Below, in pieces: positions 28,701-41,801 of a stretch of 64,000 nucleotides of DNA. This DNA is from Sinohyriopsis cumingii. Lineage: Eukaryota; Mollusca; Bivalvia; Unionida; Unionidae. The notes beneath the pieces are model-generated. The model was not told the origin of the DNA, did no database searches, and was given only the letters and a program-made list of their open reading frames with translations. The DNA is taken from NCBI GenBank assembly GCA_028554795.2, contig JAPYKE020000516.1:248001-312000 (forward strand). The letters are read 5' to 3'. Numbering within the stretch: the stretch's first letter is position 1; every line of letters begins with the position of its first letter. The translations under genes and the position numbers were made by a program.

Positions 28701-28935
28701 ATGTACTAAATTAGAATATATTACTATAAGCAATCTTATTCATGAGGGAAATAACAATTTTGCATATTGCAAGTGAATACAGCCAAATGTGGTCACACAG
28801 ATCAACTATAGGTACCAATAAATCCTATATCATCAACTAAATGTGAAAATCTGATCCCCAAAACTTGTAAACAAGGATGGAAAATTGCATATGTGGGACA
28901 TATACAATGTACTTGTTAAGATCAAATGTGCAAAC
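25721..28935. repeat. A unit copy 9
   Basis: 3,215 bp, family II. It has odd-type ttaatt and ccaccaaaat but even-type ataaaacc (near 28262), so it is a mosaic where the dimer pattern ends. Private: ggtgtctag near 28553. Confidence 0.97.
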
Positions 28936-31900
28936 ATAATTCAAATGATCTGTTTGAACATTTATAGTGTATTTTTAAGAGTGTTGGTTACCAATTATTA
29001 AGCTCATTGATTCAGTGGAATCAGATATCAGCTGATGCTTCAATACCGCACTCTCTCAAAGTACCAAATTGAAATATGTTACCATACATAGGCATATTCA
29101 TGATGAAAATAACATTTTGGGATATTTTCAGTGCACACAGCCAGAAATGTGCCTTACAGATTCACTATAGGTACAATTGTCAGCCTATATGATGTACTGA
29201 ATGTGAACTTTTGATCCCAAACATTCTAAAATGTATTGATATTTGTTCATGTGGGATATGTAACCATGTTAAGATCACTTATACAAAGTTAAGTACAAAT
29301 AATCTGTTTGAATATTTCTTATGTAATCTTTAAAGTGTCAGTTAACAAATATTATTAGTAATTAATAATGCATGATAAAGCAAGATGGATCATTAGAATT
29401 CCCATAACATCATATTGGCCACAATGACACACTACGCCAATCAATATCTTAACCAAACTGAACAATAAAATAGAATTCATTCTGTGTTCAACTTAACATC
29501 ATTTTGCTCTTTTCTTACATCCAAGGGTAAATATACCTGGGGAAAGCATATTTTATCCCTTGGACCTTTATTTCATTCACAGACAGTGTAAAATGATTAA
29601 GTAGAGAACTTGAGTAATTTCTATTATAAAGTTTTCATCACAGTCCTCTAACTAAATACCTTATAACTATGTTTATAAACAATTACTAAAGGCTATACAA
29701 GCAGATATGTGTTACTCAGGAAGTGACCTCATCATAAACACATACATTAACTGCTTGGAGCCGTAATAAATAGTCTGAATGGCCAATACAAAATATAATT
29801 TTGTCTTCATGTATTTAAAATGAAGGTCTCATTTTGACTTACAAAAATATTTTCTCTGACAAAATGTGACAAATATCCAACATTGGAGCTTGTATATGGT
29901 GTAGGAATATATACCTACTGATAACATTTAATATCATTCCAAAAAATATTATATATGTGCATTTTGGGAGGAAACTTTATTAAAATTTTTAAATAAAAAT
30001 TAATTTTTTACTTTTAATTTCATTCTTATATTTTCACAGTCAATATACCTAACATATTCAAATTTCATGTGTCTATCATTACTAATAAAGATTTTATACC
30101 AATTTAACTTTACTCCAATACTGCACTGACAGGATATAGAACATAATTAATTTTACTATATGTTCTCTACATTTGTTTCTCAGTACTGACCTTTCCACTG
30201 TGTGACAATCAATGCAAATCATATGTTAATCTAAAATACCTTCAAAGATGACTTCACGGTGAAGTTGTTGTCAAAGGTTGACCTGCTCTTTTTTGAGATA
30301 CTGGACTGTCAACATAGCAGCATGCAAACAGAACACAGATTTCACTTCCGAATCATCACCAAGGCCTTATTACTCACTGAGCGCTGTCGCCAAAATACAC
30401 ACAGACAATAACACCCTGAGATCATATTATCAAGAATAAATGGTTACCTTTAAATCCCTACCAAAATGCATAAATAAAACTCTTCTATCTCCACCAAAAT
30501 AAGAGAGGAACAAATATTCTAAAAATAGACTAGAAATACATTCGTGGGTACTGAACTGGAAGTATTAATTGTGATGTAATTCCTGACAGGCTCCATGTTT
30601 TAAGCCAATTTTAGTCAAACTTTTATATTTGCATGCTATACCTATTTCAACTTTATACATGAAGTCTTTTTGAAATTCCTTGCAAACAAAACATGTGACA
30701 CCTGTCAGAAAGTATGTAGTGCTGGTGTTCCACAGGGTGCAAGGTCTAGTCCAAGTGCTCTTGAGAAGCCAAAACTAAATTTGCTATATCTTCCTTAATT
30801 ATAGAAATTTTTCAATGCAGTAAAAACCAAATTGTAATACAAGACAAGCCCTGTCTGAAAATATGTTTGAAATTTATCAATATTGATAAATTAAATTTTA
30901 ATCGCAATTTAAATAAACATTTAAATTTTAAAAAGTAAATCGTTATTGAAAACTTATACAAGTTTTAAAACACAGATTGACAAATTTTAGACAGAAAAGT
31001 TGACTAATGAATGGTATTTAAAACAAATGGTAGTCTGGGTTTGTACAACTGATAACATTTTTCCCAGGGATAGTGGAGCAACATAGCTCATAGTGATTTT
31101 GGCAGTAAACCGCTATATGCCTGTCCAGATACATATTGGTGTACACACTAAAGAAACAATGCCAGGTGCTATGTTCCACATTTATTGTGTCAGGTACTTA
31201 GGCAGTTGTTTCCATAACTAATAGCACATTCAGATTTAAAGTTCTGATGGGATCACTACCATGTTTTATAGCAAAAATGCATTCCATTTCAATGTCGATA
31301 ACTACAAAAGGTGACAATGGGATAGGAAAATAGTTTCTAGGGAGGCTCTACCTTACTAAGAAATGGTGCTGATCTCTCTCGTGAAGACCTAAGCCAAGTC
31401 TCTGAGGTGCTATATATCAGTGTGGTGATATAAACTAGTCTTGGCCACTTATGGCAGTACACTGCACATGCCCTTATGAAACCTTGCTATCACCGCCGGA
31501 CTATTGGAGAGCTTAAAGCTGTTCCAACTCTAACACACTGTTCCAGATACCAGACTAAACCGGAAAAGATACAATATGTTTCACTTAATTCTAGAAAACA
31601 GTAAGATCTAGGTAAATGAAGTTAAAATGTGTTAGATATGGTGATTTCAAGATAACATTAAGGTTGCAAGCATGGGGGAAAATATTAAACTTGACAGAGT
31701 GACACTCAGAAATGTGAAGCAATGGCCATGCATTAAAGTGATAAATTCATCCTAAAAATATATCAGGTTTCTAGAAGCATATTTAACCATTTACAGCTTA
31801 AATAACTAATCAGGTAGACTATGTATCATAAAGTTTAAGGCAATGTTGAGGCAGTGAGGTTTGATCATTGGTGCAAACATTAGTACATACCAGTATACAG

Positions 31901-32150
31901 GAAAGTCAAGTGACAATGTACTAAATTAGAATATATTACTATAAGCAATCTTATTCATGAGGGAAATAACAATTTTGCATATTGCAAGTGAATACAGCCA
32001 AATGTGGTCACACAGATCAACTATAGGTACCAATAAATCCTATATCATCAACTAAATGTGAAAATCTGATCCCCAAAACTTGTAAACAAGGATGGAAAAT
32101 TGCATATGTGGGACATATACAATGTACTTGTTAAGATCAAATGTGCAAAC
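28936..32150. repeat. A unit copy 10 (family I island)
   Basis: 3,215 bp. It returns to family I in its left half (ggtacaattg, catattttatcc, ctctaactaaat). Private: cctttatttc near 29567, gagtaatttc near 29616 and ctaagaaatgg near 31358. It shares gcatgcaaac (near 30323) and gagatcat (near 30420) only with copy 11. Confidence 0.97.
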
Positions 32151-35100
32151 ATAATTCAAATGATCTGTTTGAACATTTATAGTGTATTTTTAAGAGTGTT
32201 GGTTACCAATTATTAAGCTCATTGATTCAGTGGAATCAGATATCAGCTGATGCTTCAATACCGCACTCTCTCAAAGTACCAAATTGAAATATGTTACCAT
32301 ACATAGGCATATTCATGATGAAAATAACATTTTGGGATATTTTCAGTGCACACAGCCAGAAATGTGCCTTACAGATTCACTATAGGTATAATTGTCAGCC
32401 TATATGATGTACTGAATGTGAACTTTTGATCCCAAACATTCTAAAATGTATTGATATTTGTTCATGTGGGATATGTAACCATGTTAAGATCACTTATACA
32501 AAGTTAAGTACAAATAATCTGTTTGAATATTTCTTATGTAATCTTTAAAGTGTCAGTTAACAAATATTATTAGTAATTAATAATGCATGATAAAGCAAGA
32601 TGGATCATTAGAATTCCCATAACATCATATTGGCCACAATGACACACTACGCCAATCAATATCTTAACCAAACTGAACAATAAAATAGAATTCATTCTGT
32701 GTTCAACTTAACATCATTTTGCTCTTTTCTTACATCCAAGGGTAAATATACCTGGGGAAAGCATATTGTATCCCTTGGACCTGTATTTCATTCACAGACA
32801 GTGTAAAATGATTAAGTAGAGAACTTGAGTAGGTTCTATTATAAAGTTTTCATCACAGTCCTCTAATTAAATACCTTATAACTATGTTTATAAACAATTA
32901 CTAAAGGCTATACAAGCAGATATGTGTTACTCAGGAAGTGACCTCATCATAAACACATAAATTAACTGCTTGGAGCCGTAATAAATAGTCTGAATGGCCA
33001 ATACAAAATATAATTTTGTCTTCATGTATTTAAAATGAAGGTCTCATTTTGACTTACAAAAATATTTTCTCTGACAAAATGTGACAAATATCCAACATTG
33101 GAGCTTGTATATGGTGTAGGAATATATACCTACTGATAACATTTAATATCATTCCAAAAAATATTATATATGTGCATTTTGGGAGGAAACTTTATTAAAA
33201 TTTTTAAATAAAAATTAATTTTTTACTTTTAATTTCATTCTTATATTTTCACAGTCAATATACCTAACATATTCAAATTTCATGTGTCTATCATTACTAA
33301 TAAAGATTTTATACCAATTTAACTTTACTCCAATACTGCACTGACAGGATATAGAACATAATTAATTTTACTATATGTTCTCTACATTTGTTTCTCAGTA
33401 CTGACCTTTCCACTGTGTGACAATCAATGCAAATCATATGTTAATCTAAAATACCTTCAAAGATGACTTCACGGTGAAGTTGTTGTCAAAGGTTGACCTG
33501 CTCTTTTTTGAGATACTGGACTGTCAACATAGCAGCATGCAAACAGAACACAGATTTCACTTCCGAATCATCACCAAGGCCTTATTACTCACTGAGCGCT
33601 GTCGCCAAAATACACACAGACAATAACACCCTGAGATCATATTATCAAGAATAAATGGTTACCTTTAAATCCCTACCAAAATGCATAAATAAAACTCTTC
33701 TATCTCCACCAAAATAAGAGAGGAACAAATATTCTAAAAATAGACTAGAAATACATTCGTGGGTACTGAACTGGAAGTATTAATTGTGATGTAATTCCTG
33801 ACAGGCTCCATGTTTTAAGCCAATTTTAGTCAAACTTTTATATTTGCATGCTATACCTATTTCAACTTTATACATGAAGTCTTTTTGAAATTCCTTGCAA
33901 ACAAAACATGTGACACCTGTCAGAAAGTATGTAGTGCTGGTGTTCCACAGGGTGCAAGGTCTAGTCCAAGTGCTCTTGAGAAGCCAAAACTAAATTTGCT
34001 ATATCTTCCTTAATTATAGAAATTTTTCAATGCAGTAAAAACCAAATTGTAATACAAGACAAGCCCTGTCTGAAAATATGTTTGAAATTTATCAATATTG
34101 ATAAATTAAATTTTAATCGCAATTTAAATAAACATTTAAATTTTAAAAAGTAAATCGTTATTGAAAACTTATACAAGTTTTAAAACACAGATTGACAAAT
34201 TTTAGACAGAAAAGTTGACTAATGAATGGTATTTAAAACAAATGGTAGTCTGGGTTTGTACAACTGATAACATTTTTCCCAGGGATAGTGGAGCAACATA
34301 GCTCATAGTGATTTTGGCAGTAAACCGCTATATGCCTGTCCAGATACATATTGGTGTACACACTAAAGAAACAATGCCAGGTGCTATGTTCCACATTTAT
34401 TGTGTCAGGTACTTAGGCAGTTGTTTCCATAACTAATAGCACATTCAGATTTAAAGTTCTGATGGGATCACTACCATGTTTTATAGCAAAAATGCATTCC
34501 ATTTCAATGTCGATAACTACAAAAGGTGACAATGGGATAGGAAAATAGTTTCTAGGGAGGCTCTACCTTACTAAAAAATGGTGCTGATCTCTCTCGTGAA
34601 GACCTAAGCCAAGTCTCTGAGGTGCTATATATCAGTGTGGTGATATAAACTAGTCTTGGCCACTTATGGCAGTACACTGCACATGCCCTTATGAAACCTT
34701 GCTATCACCGCCGGACTATTGGAGAGCTTAAAGCTGTTCCAACTCTAACACACTGTTCCAGATACCAGACTAAACCGGAAAAGATACAATATGTTTCACT
34801 TAATTCTAGAAAACAGTAAGATCTAGGTAAATGAAGTTAAAATGTGTTAGATATGGTGATTTCAAGATAACATTAAGGTTGCAAGCATGGGGGAAAATAT
34901 TAAACTTGACAGAGTGACACTCAGAAATGTGAAGCAATGGCCATGCATTAAAATGATAAATTCATCCTAAAAATATATCAGGTTTCTAGAAGCATATTTA
35001 ACCATTTACAGCTTAAATAACTAATCAGGTAGACTATGTATCATAAAGTTTAAGGCAATGTTGAGGCAGTGAGGTTTGATCATTGGTGCAAACATTAGTA

Positions 35101-35365
35101 CATACCAGTATACAGGAAAGTCAAGTGACAATGTACTAAATTAGAATATATTACTATAAGCAATCTTATTCATGAGGGAAATAACAATTTTGCATATTGC
35201 AAGTGAATACAGCCAAATGTGGTCACACAGATCAACTATTGGTACCAATAAATCCTATATCATCAACTAAATGTGAAAATCTGATCCCCAAAACTTGTAA
35301 ACAAGGATGGAAAATTGCATATGTGGGACATATACAATGTACTTGTTAAGATCAAATGTGCAAAC
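32151..35365. repeat. A unit copy 11 (recombinant II/copy-10 type)
   Basis: 3,215 bp. It is family II up to ctctaattaaat (T near 32867), then copy-10-like from cctactg (near 33130) onward (gttgttg, gcatgcaaac, caataac, gagatcat, gggtactg, aacttatac). The exchange point therefore lies between about 32868 and 33130. Private: taaaatgataa near 34951 and ctattggtacc near 35239. Confidence 0.97.
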
Positions 35366-38300
35366 ATAATTCAAATGATCTGTTTGAACATTTATAGTGT
35401 ATTTTTAAGAGTGTTGGTTACCAATTATTAAGCTCATTGATTCAGTGGAATCAGATATCAGCTGATGCTTCAATACCGCACTCTCTCAAAGTACCAAATT
35501 GAAATATGTTACCATACATAGGCATATTCATGATGAAAATAACATTTTGGGATATTTTCAGTGCACACAGCCAGAAATGTGCCTTACAGATTCACTATAG
35601 GTATAATTGTCAGCCTATATGATGTACTGAATGTGAACTTTTGATCCCAAACATTCTAAAATGTATTGATATTTGTTCATGTGGGATATGTAACCATGTT
35701 AAGATCACTTATACAAAGTTAAGTACAAATAATCTGTTTGAATATTTCTTATGTAATCTTTAAAGTGTCAGTTAACAAATATTATTAGTAATTAATAATG
35801 CATGATAAAGCAAGATGGATCATTAGAATTCCCATAACATCATATTGGCCACAATGACACACTACGCCAATCAATATCTTAACCAAACTGAACAATAAAA
35901 TAGAATTCATTCTGTGTTCAACTTAACATCATTTTGCTCTTTTCTTACATCCAAGGGTAAATATACCTGGGGAAAGCATATTGTATCCCTTGGACCTGTA
36001 TTTCATTCACAGACAGTGTAAAATGATTAAGTAGAGAACTTGAGTAGGTTCTATTATAAAGTTTTCATCACAGTCCTCTAATTAAATACCTTATAACTAT
36101 GTTTATAAACAATTACTAAAGGCTATACAAGCAGATATGTGTTACTCAGGAAGTGACCTCATCATAAACACATAAATTAACTGCTTGGAGCCGTAATAAA
36201 TAGTCTGAATGGCCAATACAAAATATAATTTTGTCTTCATGTATTTAAAATGAAGGTCTCATTTTGACTTACAAAAATATTTTCTCTGACAAAATGTGAC
36301 AAATATCCAACATTGGAGCTTGTATATGGTGTAGGAATATATACATACTGATAACATTTAATATCATTCCAAAAAATATTATATATGTGCATTTTGGGAG
36401 GAAACTTTATTAAAATTTTTAAATAAAAATTAATTTTTTACTTTTAATTTCATTCTTATATTTTCACAGTCAATATACCTAACATATTCAAATTTCATGT
36501 GTCTATCATTACTAATAAAGATTTTATACCAATTTAACTTTACTCCAATACTGCACTGACAGGATATAGAACATAATTAATTTTACTATATGTTCTCTAC
36601 ATTTGTTTCTCAGTACTGACCTTTCCACTGTGTGACAATCAATGCAAATCATATGTTAATCTAAAATACCTTCAAAGATGACTTCACGGTGAAGTTGTTG
36701 TCAAAGGTTGACCTGCTCTTTTTTGAGATACTGGACTGTCAACATAGCAGCATGTAAACAGAACACAGATTTCACTTCCGAATCATCACCAAGGCCTTAT
36801 TACTCACTGAGCGCTGTCGCCAAAATACACACAGACAACAACACCCTGAGCTCATATTATCAAGAATAAATGGTTACCTTTAAATCCCTACCAAAATGCA
36901 TAAATAAAACTCTTCTATCTCCACCAAAATAAGAGAGGAACAAATATTCTAAAAATAGACTAGAAATACATTCGTGGGTGCTGAACTGGAAGTATTAATT
37001 GTGATGTAATTCCTGACAGGCTCCATGTTTTAAGCCAATTTTAGTCAAACTTTTATATTTGCATGCTATACCTATTTCAACTTTATACATGAAGTCTTTT
37101 TGAAATTCCTTGCAAACAAAACATGTGACACCTGTCAGAAAGTATGTAGTGCTGGTGTTCCACAGGGTGCAAGGTCTAGTCCAAGTGCTCTTGAGAAGCC
37201 AAAACTAAATTTGCTATATCTTCCTTAATTATAGAAATTTTTCAATGCAGTAAAAACCAAATTGTAATACAAGACAAGCCCTGTCTGAAAATATGTTTGA
37301 AATTTATCAATATTGATAAATTAAATTTTAATCGCAATTTAAATAAACATTTAAATTTTAAAAAGTAAATCGTTATTGAAAACATATACAAGTTTTAAAA
37401 CACAGATTGACAAATTTTAGACAGAAAAGTTGACTAATGAATGGTATTTAAAACAAATGGTAGTCTGGGTTTGTACAACTGATAACATTTTTCCCAGGGA
37501 TAGTGGAGCAACATAGCTCATAGTGATTTTGGCAGTAAACCGCTATATGCCTGTCCAGATACATATTGGTGTACACACTAAAGAAACAATGCCAGGTGCT
37601 ATGTTCCACATTTATTGTGTCAGGTACTTAGGCAGTTGTTTCCATAACTAATAGCACATTCAGATTTAAAGTTCTGATGGGATCACTACCATGTTTTATA
37701 GCAAAAATGCATTCCATTTCAATGTCGATAACTACAAAAGGTGACAATGGGATAGGAAAATAGTTTCTAGGGAGGCTCTACCTTACTAAAAAATGGTGCT
37801 GATCTCTCTCGTGAAGACCTAAGCCAAGTCTCTGAGGTGCTATATATCAGTGTGGTGATATAAACTAGTCTTGGCCACTTATGGCAGTACACTGCACATG
37901 CCCTTATGAAACCTTGCTATCACCGCCGGACTATTGGAGAGCTTAAAGCTGTTCCAACTCTAACACACTGTTCCAGATACCAGACTAAACCGGAAAAGAT
38001 ACAATATGTTTCACTTAATTCTAGAAAACAGTAAGATCTAGGTAAATGAAGTTAAAATGTGTTAGATATGGTGATTTCAAGATAACATTAAGGTTGCAAG
38101 CATGGGGGAAAATATTAAACTTGATAGAGTGACACTCAGAAATGTGAAGCAATGGCCATGCATTAAAGTGATAAATTCATCCTAAAAATATATCAGGTTT
38201 CTAGAAGCATATTTAACCATTTACAGCTTAAATACCTAATCAGGTAGACTATGTATCATAAAGTTTAAGGCAATGTTGAGGCAGTGAGGTTTGATCATTG

Positions 38301-38579
38301 GTGCAAACATTAGTACATACCAGTATACAGGAAAGTCAAGTGACAATGTACTAAATTAGAATATATTACTATAAGCAATCTTATTCATGAGGGAAATAAC
38401 AATTTTGCATATTGCAAGTGAATACAGCCAAATGTGGTCACACAGATCAACTATAGGTACCAATAAATCCTATATCATCAACTAAATGTGAAAATCTGAT
38501 CCCCAAAACTTGTAAACATGATGGAAAATTGCATATGTGGGACATATACAATGTACTTGTTAAGATCAAATGTGCAAAC
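35366..38579. repeat. A unit copy 12
   Basis: 3,214 bp, family II apart from gttgttg near 36694. Private: ttgatagag near 38125, aatacctaat near 38234, and aacatgatgg near 38516 where the others have aacaaggatgg, which accounts for the missing base. Confidence 0.97.
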
Positions 38580-41500
38580 ATAATTCAAATGATCTGTTTG
38601 AACATTTATAGTGTATTTTTAAGAGTGTTGGTTACCAATTATTAAGCTCATTGATTCAGTGGAATCAGATATCAGCTGATGCTTCAATACCGCACTCTCT
38701 CAAAGTACCAAATTGAAATATGTTACCATACATAGGCATATTCATGATGAAAATAACATTTTGGGATATTTTCAGTGCACACAGCCAGAAATGTGCCTTA
38801 CAGATTCACTATAGGTACAATTGTCAGCCTATATGATGTACTGAATGTGAACTTTTGATCCCAAACATTCTAAAATGTATTGATATTTGTTCATGTGGGA
38901 TATGTAACCATGTTAAGATCACTAATACAAAGTTAAGTACAAATAATCTGTTTGAATATTTCTTATGTAATCTTTAAAGTGTCAGTTAACAAATATTATT
39001 AGTAATTAATAATGCATGATAAAGCAAGATGGATCATTAGAATTCCCATAACATCATATTGGCCACAATGACACACTACGCCAATCAATATCTTAACCAA
39101 ACTGAACAATAAAATAGAATTCATTCTGTGTTCAACTTAACATCATTTTGCTCTTTTCTTACATCCAAGGGTAAATATACCTGGGGAAAGCATATTTTAT
39201 CCCTTGGACCTGTATTTCATTCACAGACAGTGTAAAATGATTAAGTAGAGAACTTGAGTAGGTTCTATTATAAAGTTTTCATCACAGTCCTCTAACTAAA
39301 TACCTTATAACTATGTTTATAAACAATTACTAAAGGCTATACAAGCAGATATGTGTTACTCAGGAAGTGACCTCATCATAAACACATAAATTAACTGCTT
39401 GGAGCCGTAATAAATAGTCTGAATGGCCAATACAAAATATAATTTTGTCTTCATGTATTTAAAATGAAGGTCTCATTTTGACTTACAAAAATATTTTCTC
39501 TGACAAAATGTGACAAATATCCAACATTGGAGCTTGTATATGGTGTAGGAATATATACCTACTGATAACATTTAATATCATTCCAAAAAATATTATATAT
39601 GTGCATTTTGGGAGGAAACTTTATTAAAATTTTTAAATAAAAATTAATTTTTTACTTTTAATTTCATTCTTATATTTTCACAGTCAATATACCTAACATA
39701 TTCAAATTTCATGTGTCTATCATTACTAATAAAGATTTTATACCAATTTAACTTTACTCCAATACTGCACTGACAGGATATAGAACATAATTAATTTTAC
39801 TATATGTTCTCTACATTTGTTTCTCAGTACTGACCTTTCCACTGTGTGACAATCAATGCAAATCATATGTTAATCTAAAATACCTTCAAAGATGACTTCA
39901 CGGTGAAGTTGTTGTCAAAGGTTGACCTGCTCTTTTTTGAGATACTGGACTGTCAACATAGCAGCATGTAAACAGAACACAGATTTCACTTCCGAATCAT
40001 CACCAAGGCCTTATTACTCACTGAGCGCTGTCGCCAAAATACACACAGACAACAACACCCTGAGCTCATATTATCAAGAATAAATGGTTACCTTTAAATC
40101 CCTACCAAAATGCATAAATAAAACTCTTCTATCTCCACCAAAATAAGAGAGGAACAAATATTCTAAAAATAGACTAGAAATACATTCGTGGGTGCTGAAC
40201 TGGAAGTATTAATTGTGATGTAATTCCTGACAGGCTCCATGTTTTAAGCCAATTTTAGTCAAACTTTTATATTTGCATGCTATACCTATTTCAACTTTAT
40301 ACATGAAGTCTTTTTGAAATTCCTTGCAAACAAAACATGTGACACCTGTCAGAAAGTATGTAGTGCTGGTGTTCCACAGGGTGCAAGGTCTAGTCCAAGT
40401 GCTCTTGAGAAGCCAAAACTAAATTTGCTATATCTTCCTTAATTATAGAAATTTTTCAATGCAGTAAAAACCAAATTGTAATACAAGACAAGCCCTGTCT
40501 GAAAATATGTTTGAAATTTATCAATATTGATAAATTAAATTTTAATCGCAATTTAAATAAACATTTAAATTTTAAAAAGTAAATCGTTATTGAAAACTTA
40601 AATTTTTATACAAGTTTTAAAACACAGATTGACAAATTTTAGACAGAAAAGTTGACTAATGAATGGTATTTAAAACAAATGGTAGTCTGGGTTTGTACAA
40701 CTGATAACATTTTTCCCAGGTATAGTGGAGCAACATAGCTCATAGTGATTTTGGCAGTAAACCGCTATATGCCTGTCCAGATACATATTGGTGTACACAC
40801 TAAAGAAACAATGCCAGGTGCTATGTTCCACATTTATTGTGTCAGGTACTTAGGCAGTTGTTTCCATAACTAATAGCACATTCAGATTTAAAGTTCTGAT
40901 GGGACCACTACCATGTTTTATAGCAAAAATGCATTCCATTTCAATGTCGATAACTACAAAAGGTGACAATGGGATAGGAAAATAGTTTCTAGGGAGGCTC
41001 TACCTTACTAAAAAATGGTGCTGATCTCTCTCGTGAAGACCTAAGCCAAGTCTCTGAGGTGCTATATATCAGTGTGGTGATATAAACTAGTCTTGGCCAC
41101 TTATGGCAGTACACTGCACATGCCCATATAAAACCTTGCTATCACCGCCGGACTATTGGAGAGCTTAAATCTGTTCCAACTCTAACACACTGTTCCAGAT
41201 ACCAGGCTAAACCTGAAAAGATACAATATGTTTCACTTAATTCTAGAAAACAGTAAGATCTAGGTAAATGAAGTTAAAATGTGTTAGATATGGTGATTTC
41301 AAGATAACATTAAGGTTGCAAGCATGGGGGAAAATATTAAACTTGACAGAGTGACACTCAGAAATGTGAAGCAATGGCCATGCATTAAAGTGATAAATTC
41401 ATCCAAAAATATATCAGGTTTCTAGAAGCATATTTAACCATTTACAGCTTAAATAACTAATCAGGTAGACTATGTATCATAAAGTTTAAGGCAATGTTGA

Positions 41501-41801
41501 GGCAGTGAGGTTTGATCATTGGTGCAAACATTAGTACATACCAGTATACAGGAAAGTCAAGTGACAATGTACTAAATTAGAATATATTACTATAAGCAAT
41601 CTTATTCATGAGGGAAATAACAATTTTGCATATTGCAAGTGAATACAGCCAAATGTGGTCACACAGATCAACTATAGGTACCAATAAATCCTATATCATC
41701 AACTAAATGTGAAAATCTGATCCCCAAAACTTGTAAACAAGGATGGAAAATTGCATATGTGGGACATATACAATGTACTTGTTAAGATCAAATGTGCAAA
41801 C
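38580..41801. repeat. A unit copy 13 (edge copy with 8-bp insertion)
   Basis: 3,222 bp. Family I bases return. An 8-bp insertion (taaatttt) sits near 40599-40606, also present in copy 14 and all B units but in no copy to the left; one base is lost near 41404 (catccaaaaat). Further edge-type changes are caggtatagtg near 40719, cccatataaaacc near 41124, ttaaatctgtt near 41166 and aaacctgaaaag near 41209. Confidence 0.97.
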
